This document shows positions 1 through 5,799 of a DNA stretch of 6,800 nt, piece by piece. The translations under genes were made by a program, and so were the position numbers. The stretch is from Clostridia bacterium (lineage in GTDB: Bacteria; Bacillota_A; Clostridia; Oscillospirales; CAG-272), in NCBI GenBank assembly GCA_017454075.1, contig JAFTDQ010000139.1, positions 1 through 6,800 on the forward strand, in the 5' to 3' direction. Positions within the stretch are counted from its first letter, which is position 1. Each line of letters begins with the position of its first letter. The notes under the pieces are model-generated. The model saw nothing but the letters and a program-made list of their open reading frames with translations. It ran no database searches and had not been told where the DNA came from.

Positions 1-5
1 CATCC

Positions 6-23
6 GTCAGCCTTGCGGCTGAC
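6..23. repeat. 7-bp hairpin at the left window edge
   Basis: GTCAGCC, a TTGC loop, and GGCTGAC form a perfect hairpin. This short motif is, from memory, common between genes of gut Clostridia; no search was possible. Together with the next repeats it fills the gene-free stretch 1-325. Confidence 0.55.
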
Positions 24-36
24 ACCGCGGCGGGGT

Positions 37-156
37 CCTCAAAGCGAACGGAGTGAGCTTTGGGGTTCACGCCTTCCCCACAGCGGGGGAAGGCAAGAAC
101 CTCGGCTCCCCTCGAGTGACCGAAACCCCGAAAACTCACTGCGTTCGTTTCCGGGA
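37..156. repeat. Long imperfect inverted repeat with nested hairpins
   Basis: The segment 41-68 reappears as its reverse complement at 122-150 with two mismatches and two single-base gaps over about 27 positions. Inside the left arm, 37-45 pairs with 57-65 (one G-T pair). Between the arms, GCCTTCCCC (71-79) pairs with GGGGAAGGC (86-94). No open frame here has a supporting ribosome binding site or recognisable protein. The structure resembles an interspersed intergenic repeat. Confidence 0.6.
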
Positions 157-208
157 ACCCGGTCGGGAGCTGTCGGCTCAGCCCTTTCGTCTGTCGCGCA
201 GCCGCGTG

Positions 209-244
209 AAAAATTCCACCCTGCTGCGCAGCAGGGTGGAATTT
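209..244 (-). terminator. Perfect 34-bp palindrome, probable intrinsic terminator of the operon
   Basis: Bases 211-227 and 228-244 are exact reverse complements, centred on GCGC. Read on the minus strand, the stem is GC-rich in its upper part, ends in AATT and runs into five T residues (213-209), which fits a Rho-independent terminator about 80 bases after the stop of the DUF4091 gene. Three of the T residues also pair with the leading A residues, and a perfect palindrome can instead be a mobile repeat, so confidence is moderate. Confidence 0.45.
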
Positions 245-271
245 CCACTCAAAACTATTTTGTTTTTTTCA

Positions 272-286
272 CTGTCTACTTGACAG
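272..286. repeat. Short inverted repeat CTGTC-TACTT-GACAG
   Basis: A five-pair inverted repeat next to a T-rich run (263-269) on the plus strand. It recalls the ends of some insertion sequences in Firmicutes, but no transposase or matching second end is in the window, so it is given only as a repeat. Confidence 0.35.
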
Positions 287-325
287 GGGGCGATTCAATC
301 ACGACTCAGCCGGTGTATTTTTTTA

Positions 326-2095
326 TTACGGATCCATAAGATCAAAAATCTGATTTCTCAGCTCGTTGAGAAGCTCGGTGCTGCCGCTTTCATATGAGGC
401 GTAGTGGCCGACGTCGGTCACGATCCCGCCGATTATCTCAAGGATCTTTTCCCTTCCGAGCGCGGCCTCGGCGGTCTTGAAGAGCTGGAAGTCCTCCACG
501 CCGTCGCGCATCGCCTCAAAGCCGAGGGTCGTGACCGGCTTTTTCGTCACGGGATGCCAGTATATCAGCACTCCGTCGTCCGTCGCCATGCTGTCCGACT
601 TGGGGAATTTGAAATCCGTATCGAGGTAATCCTCCGCCCATATGTTCTCGCAGAAGTTCCAGGTCGTAGCCGACCAGTAGAGGAAGCCGTCGACGTCCTC
701 CTGATACTGTGACCAGAACATGAGCCGCTTGTCGGTCCCCGGCGTGCAGGGCAGGCAGTTGAAGGAATAGAACCCGTCGGATCTGCCGCTGCCGCAGGTG
801 TACCAGAAGAGTGTGTCGCCGCGTTCTCTCTTGAGCCTGAGGAGCGACTCCTTCAGCTCGCCGGTGAACATATTGATGAGCGGGCAGTACGCCGTCGAAT
901 ATTCGGACATACGCTCGACGATGTTCTTCCCGTCCGCCGAGATATTGGTGTTGAATGCGTCGAGGAAGTTCGTCGTGTCGAAATAATTTTTGACGTACTT
1001 CGCGTTCTCAACGATATACTGAAACTGCTCCTCGTTGTGCGGCTCGTCGAACCTCGCGAAATAGAGCTTGTCGAGCCAGCCGTTCTCCTCGGCTATGCGG
1101 TATGATTTGTCAAGGAGGGTCGCGCGCCTGTTCGCCGACTCCTCGTATATGAAGGACGAGATGTTGGAGCCGGTAAACCTCGGGCTGTTGATGAACCTCT
1201 TGACCTCGTCGAAATTCTCGCTCAGAAGGTCGTTCTCAAAGGGAAGCCAGGTCGTGCAGAACCTGTTGTCGAGCAGGAACCAGGCGTATTCGAGCAGAAG
1301 GTCCATGTTGACGTTGCCGTCGTCGTGCTGAAATCCCAGCGCCGGCGCGCTCTCGGGGCCCGCCGGATAGTTGGGATCGCCGTTCTGCTTGTCGTATCCC
1401 AGCCCGATCATCGTCAGGCACTCGGTCTTGTCGTCATAATATACGTCGCGCACTCTGACCGAAACGTCGCCCGAAAGGAGTTCCCTGCCGTCTTTGCTGA
1501 CCGTCAGTTTGCCCGTGTAGGTGCCGGGGACCGTGTCGGCGTCGGTCTTGTAGTTTACGTAGAGAGTGCGGCAGGTGTTCGCGGCGACGTCAAAGCTGCC
1601 GCCCTGATATTCGTCGTCCATCGGGAGCATCGCCGCCGGCTGCCACACGAAGGAGTCGCGGATGGCGTCGGATTTGTTTATCCAGAGATACCACACGACG
1701 TTGACGGTGCCGGAAAGCGTATGCCCGTCCCCGTCGCTGAGCGGCGTGACGTCACAGCGGAGGCCGTCGACGTCTTTGTCCGATGTCAGGAGGTACTGAA
1801 AGCCCTCGGCCTCGTTCTTTGCCATCTGAATCTCGATAGACTGCTTCGTCCCCTGCTCGAACTTGTCGCGCTGGTAGAGCGCCGAGCCGTAGTCGAACCA
1901 TCCGCTGAGCGCGGCGGGGGTCTCCGTAACGGCAGTCGTGACGGTTCCATCCGCCGCCGTGCCCGTGGCGGTATCCGACGCCGGGCCGTTCTCCCCGTTG
2001 TGGCCGCACGCGCATATAAGCGCGACGGTCATTATAAGAGCGCACAGGACGGCGAGACCCGCCGCCCCGTGACGTTTTTCAGTTGTTTTTGCCAT
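326..2095 (-). CDS. DUF4091 / GH123-like lipoprotein (putative N-acetylhexosaminidase-type glycosidase)
   Basis: A 589-residue surface lipoprotein. Residues 1-29 are a lipoprotein signal peptide ending in LICAC with Cys30 as the lipid site (Cys at -2 is unusual). A Thr/Ala/Gly-rich linker (about 31-62) leads into a beta-rich N-terminal region (about 65-218) and an alpha/beta catalytic-type region. There YFARFDEPH carries the pair Asp350-Glu351; in GH123 beta-N-acetylgalactosaminidases an adjacent Asp-Glu pair performs substrate-assisted hydrolysis. GFLYWSATTW (470-479) and the C-terminal block with GFEAMRDGVEDFQLF (525-539) are typical of DUF4091. The family assignment is solid; the GalNAc specificity is inference, because many DUF4091 proteins are uncharacterised. 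It is the last gene of the run, 13 bases after the solute-binding gene. No good Shine-Dalgarno precedes the ATG, so translational coupling is likely. Confidence 0.85.
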   Translation of the reverse strand: MAKTTEKRHGAAGLAVLCALIMTVALICACGHNGENGPASDTATGTAADGTVTTAVTETPAALSGWFDYGSALYQRDKFEQGTKQSIEIQMAKNEAEGFQYLLTSDKDVDGLRCDVTPLSDGDGHTLSGTVNVVWYLWINKSDAIRDSFVWQPAAMLPMDDEYQGGSFDVAANTCRTLYVNYKTDADTVPGTYTGKLTVSKDGRELLSGDVSVRVRDVYYDDKTECLTMIGLGYDKQNGDPNYPAGPESAPALGFQHDDGNVNMDLLLEYAWFLLDNRFCTTWLPFENDLLSENFDEVKRFINSPRFTGSNISSFIYEESANRRATLLDKSYRIAEENGWLDKLYFARFDEPHNEEQFQYIVENAKYVKNYFDTTNFLDAFNTNISADGKNIVERMSEYSTAYCPLINMFTGELKESLLRLKRERGDTLFWYTCGSGRSDGFYSFNCLPCTPGTDKRLMFWSQYQEDVDGFLYWSATTWNFCENIWAEDYLDTDFKFPKSDSMATDDGVLIYWHPVTKKPVTTLGFEAMRDGVEDFQLFKTAEAALGREKILEIIGGIVTDVGHYASYESGSTELLNELRNQIFDLMDP

Positions 2096-2108
2096 CTGTT
2101 TTTTCTGT

Positions 2109-3611
2109 TCAGGCCTTAGCCATGAACTTTTTGTAGAACTGGTTGCAGACGAGCTTCATCACGTCCTCGATCTCTGCCCAGCTCGACGCGTAGGTGTTGG
2201 AGCCGTCGTTTACCAGCTTGTAGATGGAATTGAGGACCGGCCCGTAATAACGGATATCCTCGTTCGGAGCGATCAGATATGCAAACTCGAACATTGACCA
2301 GTCGCTCAGCATCTTTCTCCAGTTCTCTCTCGACTGATCGTCCTGGAGCACCCTGTACTGGACAAAATTCTCATAGAACGCGGGTACGAGGTATTTCTGA
2401 GACCCGTACGACATCGCCTCGATCATGGCGCCGACAAAATCGGGATCGTCAATGTCCGCGGGAACGTAGAGCATGCCTCCCGACGCGAAAGAATAATATC
2501 TGTCCTGCTGATCGTCGTATTTCGGCTGAGGGACGACACCGATGTTTATATCGACCCCCCAGTTGTGTATCTCTCTGAGCTCGCTCCCTGATGAACGGAA
2601 GAGAGCGCGCCCGTCCTGGAATATCGTCTGATCCCATTCGGTGTTATAGAGCTCGGGCATTTTCACGAAGCGCTCGATTGTGTCGAAAACCCTGACCGCC
2701 TTGTCGGTCGCATAGTCGAACTCCCAGCCGGAGTCGGTTATATACGAGCCCTTAAGACCCGCGCCGGTGAAGATCCCGAGGCCGGACCCGGGCGTCCCCG
2801 CGTAGCCGTAATAGTCGTTTGCGTCCATTACGCCGTCCTTGTTGACGTCCTCGTACTGGCCTTCCATCATCCTGAACATGCTCTCAACCGTCCAGGTCCC
2901 GTTGTTTACAAGATCGTAAACGTAGTTGGTATCGTAGTTGAGGTCGTTCAGTATGTCAAGATTGACGTACATTCTCTGCGCGTTCTGACACGGATAGGTC
3001 ATATCCGAGCAGAAAATGAACTGTTTATCTCTCAGACGGTACGTTTCGTTGAACGTATGATGGTAATAATCGGCGTCCCAGTCGATATACGGGAGCGTCG
3101 CCGCGTCATAAAGGAGATCATCGATTATGAAATCCGATACGGCGATATAAGATTCAAGGAAATACAGGTCGTAAATCGTGTCTCCGTCGGCCGCGAGCTG
3201 CATGAAATATGACTTGCCTTCCTTGTTTCCCAACCACTGCCAGAGCTCGTCGCAGGTGATCGTACACCCGAGCTTTTCTTCAATTTCACCGTTGCGTCTG
3301 TGAGCCGCCGCCTGAAGGCGGTCGCTCTCGTCCGGTTCGTCGACGTCGAAAAAGCTGGCCCAGTAAATGTCGATATTGCCGCCGATATACGTCGCGATCT
3401 TGAATTCCTTGCCGTCAAAGCGCTTTCCGGCGGGAATGTTACCGTAGCCGGTCTCCGGCGGCTTCTGCGTCTCTGCGCCGCCCGATGTGTCGGCCGACGC
3501 CTTGCCGGTCGTGTCGGCAATCGGTCCCGCCGGGTTGTTCGTGCACGCCATGAGGGCGGTAACGGTGAGCAGGATTGCGATGAGCAGCGAAAATGATTTC
3601 TTGAAACTCAT
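2109..3611 (-). CDS. ABC transporter extracellular solute-binding lipoprotein, sugar type
   Basis: A 500-residue lipoprotein that should bind a sugar or oligosaccharide outside the membrane and hand it to an ABC permease. Residues 1-22 form a signal peptide (KK n-region, hydrophobic core) ending in the lipobox LMAC with Cys23. A low-complexity linker (24-62) follows, then the bilobal binding-protein fold: KEFKIATY near 68-75, EKLGCTIT near 112-119, and the RMYVNLDILNDL block near 213-224, which resembles the hinge-side segment of family 1 binding proteins. DVNKDGVMDAND (255-266) is an EF-hand-like calcium loop, often seen in this group. The start is supported by AAGGAG six bases upstream. Permease and ATPase genes are absent from the window, so its transporter must be encoded elsewhere. 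The ligand is unknown; neighbours hint at sialylated or amino-sugar glycans. Confidence 0.88.
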   Translation of the reverse strand: MSFKKSFSLLIAILLTVTALMACTNNPAGPIADTTGKASADTSGGAETQKPPETGYGNIPAGKRFDGKEFKIATYIGGNIDIYWASFFDVDEPDESDRLQAAAHRRNGEIEEKLGCTITCDELWQWLGNKEGKSYFMQLAADGDTIYDLYFLESYIAVSDFIIDDLLYDAATLPYIDWDADYYHHTFNETYRLRDKQFIFCSDMTYPCQNAQRMYVNLDILNDLNYDTNYVYDLVNNGTWTVESMFRMMEGQYEDVNKDGVMDANDYYGYAGTPGSGLGIFTGAGLKGSYITDSGWEFDYATDKAVRVFDTIERFVKMPELYNTEWDQTIFQDGRALFRSSGSELREIHNWGVDINIGVVPQPKYDDQQDRYYSFASGGMLYVPADIDDPDFVGAMIEAMSYGSQKYLVPAFYENFVQYRVLQDDQSRENWRKMLSDWSMFEFAYLIAPNEDIRYYGPVLNSIYKLVNDGSNTYASSWAEIEDVMKLVCNQFYKKFMAKA

Positions 3612-3617
3612 GTTGTT

Positions 3618-3623
3618 CTCCTT
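3618..3623 (-). promoter_or_regulatory. Shine-Dalgarno of the solute-binding protein gene
   Basis: AAGGAG on the minus strand, six bases before the ATG at 3611. It is one of the two strong ribosome binding sites in the window and fixes the start of the solute-binding protein. Confidence 0.75.
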
Positions 3624-3639
3624 GTTCCGGTTGTTCCGG
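3622..3639. repeat. Tandem 9-bp repeat
   Basis: TTGTTCCGG occurs twice head to tail between the lyase gene and the solute-binding gene. The second copy (on the minus strand) runs into the Shine-Dalgarno. It may be simple slippage; no function is evident. Confidence 0.6.
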
Positions 3640-3644
3640 TGTCT

Positions 3645-3659
3645 TTGTAAACGGTTTAT
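3645..3659. promoter_or_regulatory. cre-like / LacI-family-type operator candidate
   Basis: TTGTAAACGGTTTAT overlaps the stop codon of the lyase gene. It contains the inverted repeat TAAAC-G-GTTTA (3648-3658) with a central CG. It fits the Gram-positive catabolite-responsive element consensus WTGNAANCGNWNNCW at all fixed positions but one (A in place of C near the end). The position inside the operon, just before the solute-binding gene, could make it a roadblock or an internal control point. A single near match in 6.8 kb could be chance. Confidence 0.25.
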
Positions 3660-4576
3660 TTTTCTCCGAGCTCGGCCGCGACCCCGGCGATGACCCCGTC
3701 GAGATATTCCATTTTGGCCGCGACCTCGGCCTTTTCCGCGTCGGTCATCACGTGAACTGCGTTCGGCTCACGGAAGCAGCGTTCGATTCCGAAGCGCAGC
3801 TTGACGGTATGCTCCACCGACTCGTAAAGACCGTATCTGAACACGGGATCGAGGAACTCGGCAAGCGCGTTCTGAAGGATTGTCGCGTGCCTGATATCAC
3901 CGTTCCGAACGCATTTGTAAATAAGCACGAACAGCTCGGGGAATACGTTGTAATTCATTCCGATCCCGCCCGTTGCGCCGGCAAGCAGGCCGTAAGTGAG
4001 CAGTTCGTCCTCGCCGTTGAATATGACGAGATCCGGCTTGTGGATGAGGAGTCTCCTAATGTAGAAGAAATTGGCGTCCGAGAACTTGAGCCCTATAACG
4101 TTCTTTATGCTGAGGAGCTCGAGAAGCTCGTCTGCCGGAATGTGAAGCGTGAAGGCGGGTATGTAATAGATCAGGAAAGGCGTATCTCCGGCAGCAGCCG
4201 CGAGCGCTTTATAATAATTCATCCGCTGAATGCTGTTCGATCTGTCGACAGGCATGGCGGAGACCGCGTCGGCTCCCGCCGATACCGCGTGCTTCACCAG
4301 CTCGACGGACTCCTCCGTGCTTTTTACTCCGGCGTTGATAATACAGAGCTTTCCGTATTCTTTGCAGAGCTTCGCCGCGTGTTCCGCGACTTTTTTCCGG
4401 TCTGAGATTCTGAGATAACTTCCGTCGCCCGTCGCGCCGCAGACGTAGAGCCCGTCAACTCCCTTTGAGAAAACGTAGCGGATGACCTTTTCCATTGCGT
4501 CGAGGTCAACCCCGCCCTCCGGTCCGAGAGGTGAGATGACAGGTACCAGTATTCCGTGAAATTTGCTTTTATCCAT
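3656..4576 (-). CDS. DapA/NanA-family aldolase, probable N-acetylneuraminate lyase
   Basis: A cytoplasmic class I aldolase of the DHDPS/NAL superfamily, 306 residues from the chosen ATG. The expected reaction is cleavage of N-acetylneuraminate to N-acetylmannosamine and pyruvate. Numbered from this ATG, Tyr138 lies in IYYIP and the Schiff-base Lys164 in GLKFSD, close to Tyr137 and Lys165 of E. coli NanA. NGEDE places Asp190 and Glu191 where NAL enzymes have their NGxDE sugar-binding segment, which favours NAL over dihydrodipicolinate synthase. One oddity: the usual GSTGE pyruvate-binding loop reads GATGD, so the conserved Ser is Ala. An ATG 15 bases upstream (4591) is also possible, but only 4576 has a purine-rich GGGA nine bases before it. 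The adjacent sialidase-like gene supports sialic-acid work. Related sugar-acid aldolase activity cannot be excluded. Confidence 0.85.
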   Translation of the reverse strand: MDKSKFHGILVPVISPLGPEGGVDLDAMEKVIRYVFSKGVDGLYVCGATGDGSYLRISDRKKVAEHAAKLCKEYGKLCIINAGVKSTEESVELVKHAVSAGADAVSAMPVDRSNSIQRMNYYKALAAAAGDTPFLIYYIPAFTLHIPADELLELLSIKNVIGLKFSDANFFYIRRLLIHKPDLVIFNGEDELLTYGLLAGATGGIGMNYNVFPELFVLIYKCVRNGDIRHATILQNALAEFLDPVFRYGLYESVEHTVKLRFGIERCFREPNAVHVMTDAEKAEVAAKMEYLDGVIAGVAAELGEK

Positions 4577-4624
4577 TTTGATTTGTCCCATTGTATTTAA
4601 CTATTCTGATTCCGGAGCGGATTT

Positions 4625-5722
4625 TCATCCGAGCTCGCTGTGTCTTACTCTCGCGATGACTCCCTCGAGAATCACCTCGTAGCCGATGAGGATGTAGTCC
4701 CCGCCGTCGAATATCGCCGGATACTGAACCCCCACGCGCGGGTCGAGCATCTTCTGCCTGATAAACGTCTTTCCGTCGTCCTCGCTGATGTCGAGAATCA
4801 TCGGATTGCGCTGATCTCCTCCCGTATAGGGGGCGCCGGTCTCGCGGGTCAGGTATGCCGGTATCGGGTTGAAACACGCGACGGTGTACTTGCCGCTCCG
4901 GGCAATGGCGATCGGCGCGCAGGGAGACGTGAAATGTTTGTTCGGCGCGGCCTGAGACCACGTTATCCCGTCGTCGTCGGAATACGTTTCGTAGAAAGTG
5001 CCGAGGTCCGTACGGCAGAACACCCTGATTCTTCCCTCCTCCGTCTGATAAGGAAAAGGTTCCTGAAGTCCCGAGACCGAAATTTCCTCCGGCCAGCCGT
5101 AAACGCGCTTCGGAGCTTCGTACCACGTGTATCCGTCGTCATCCGAGATGAAGAACGCGATCACTCCGTAAAGAGACAGTCCGTAATAGCATTCGGGATC
5201 GAATCTGTGATAAGCCATCGGAAGGAGGATCCGCCCGCTTTTCAGTCTGATCCCGTGCTGGTTTGTGAAGCAGAAGCCCTCGTCCTCTGGAGTTATCAGA
5301 AGCGGCTCGGACCACGTGGTTCCCTCGTCCTTCGAACGGGAGAGGTACACCATTCCTTTGTGGTATATGTTGCTGTTTCGCCTCTCCTCCGACGCCCCGC
5401 ATTTATAGTGAAGCACGTAAAAAAGTCCGAGGTCGCCGTTCTGCATCCTCATGAGAGTCGGATCCATAAGGTTTTCTTTTCCGTCGCCGTAAACGATCTT
5501 TATATCGCTCCAGGTTTTTCCTTCGTCAAAAGAACGTACCCAGGCAAAATCCGCGACGTCAAGGTCTTCGCCGAAATCGCTCCCGTGGTTATAATAATAT
5601 GACCACATATATACGATGGAGCCGTCGTTGAGTCTGAAAAAACAGCCCTCGGAATTGCGCGTATTCTCGGGAGAGGTCGGCATAACGCAGACTTCTCTCC
5701 CCGCGAGCGGCAAAAATCCCAT
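4625..5722 (-). CDS. Sialidase-family (BNR/Asp-box) protein, predicted cytoplasmic
   Basis: A 365-residue six-bladed-propeller-type protein of the sialidase superfamily. Five Asp boxes (S-x-D-x-G-x-T-W/F) are visible: Ser64-Trp71, Ser130-Trp137, Ser193-Trp200, Ser248-Trp255 and Ser313-Phe320. The N-terminal TRNSEG block near 21-26, GLQEPF near 218-223 with FCRTD near 235-239, and DQRNPM near 303-308 match conserved segments of bacterial sialidase-family proteins. Arg22, Arg237 and Arg305 are candidates for the carboxylate-binding arginine triad. There is no signal peptide, lipobox or anchor, and the start is fixed by AGAGGA six bases upstream, so it appears intracellular, unlike most secreted exo-sialidases. 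It heads the four-gene run and is followed by the lyase that would use released sialic acid. Some members of this group have no proven activity, so the function is probable only. Confidence 0.82.
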   Translation of the reverse strand: MGFLPLAGREVCVMPTSPENTRNSEGCFFRLNDGSIVYMWSYYYNHGSDFGEDLDVADFAWVRSFDEGKTWSDIKIVYGDGKENLMDPTLMRMQNGDLGLFYVLHYKCGASEERRNSNIYHKGMVYLSRSKDEGTTWSEPLLITPEDEGFCFTNQHGIRLKSGRILLPMAYHRFDPECYYGLSLYGVIAFFISDDDGYTWYEAPKRVYGWPEEISVSGLQEPFPYQTEEGRIRVFCRTDLGTFYETYSDDDGITWSQAAPNKHFTSPCAPIAIARSGKYTVACFNPIPAYLTRETGAPYTGGDQRNPMILDISEDDGKTFIRQKMLDPRVGVQYPAIFDGGDYILIGYEVILEGVIARVRHSELG

Positions 5723-5728
5723 AATATG

Positions 5729-5734
5729 TCCTCT
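5729..5734 (-). promoter_or_regulatory. Shine-Dalgarno of the sialidase-family gene
   Basis: AGAGGA on the minus strand lies six bases before the ATG at 5722. It confirms that start and shows that no upstream signal peptide has been missed. It sits only three bases from the end of the preceding hairpin stem, so folding could influence ribosome access. Confidence 0.7.
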
Positions 5735-5737
5735 TTC

Positions 5738-5780
5738 TGAAGATGTGCGAATCCCAGATTATGGAGTTCGCACATCTTCA
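5738..5780. promoter_or_regulatory. 14-bp inverted repeat / hairpin upstream of the sialidase-family gene
   Basis: TGAAGATGTGCGAA (5738-5751) and TTCGCACATCTTCA (5767-5780) are perfect inverted repeats around a 15-base loop, which itself can add three more pairs (5754-5756 with 5762-5764). In the minus-strand transcript no U-tract follows it, and on the plus strand the T-rich stretch is several bases away, so it is not a standard terminator. It lies between the anchored-protein gene and the sialidase-family ribosome binding site. Candidates are an operator for a dimeric regulator, an mRNA processing or stability hairpin, or a mobile repeat. Confidence 0.6.
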
Positions 5781-5799
5781 ATACGCTATTTTACTTTAA

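Noticed and set aside
1..300. CRISPR array
   Set aside because: The repeats are inverted and differ in sequence and spacing; there is no regular direct repeat-spacer pattern.
13..339. Open frames on both strands in the left 340 bases
   Set aside because: They run through the nested inverted repeats, are rich in Arg/Pro/Ser, have no ribosome binding site and no recognisable protein.
1325..2119. 264-codon open frame on the plus strand
   Set aside because: It lies wholly opposite the signal peptide and N-terminal part of the DUF4091 lipoprotein, is Arg/Val/Ala-rich with no recognisable domain, and is a codon-phase shadow.
3752..4405. 217-codon open frame on the plus strand
   Set aside because: It is antisense to the aldolase with conserved catalytic Tyr and Lys; a shadow of biased codon use.
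4640..5602. 320-codon open frame on the plus strand
   Set aside because: It mirrors the sialidase-family gene, whose five Asp boxes and ribosome binding site leave no doubt about the coding strand. The antisense product shows no family features.
5738..5780. Hairpin as a terminator of the anchored-protein gene
   Set aside because: Neither strand has a T-tract directly after the stem, and the minus-strand side runs straight into a ribosome binding site.
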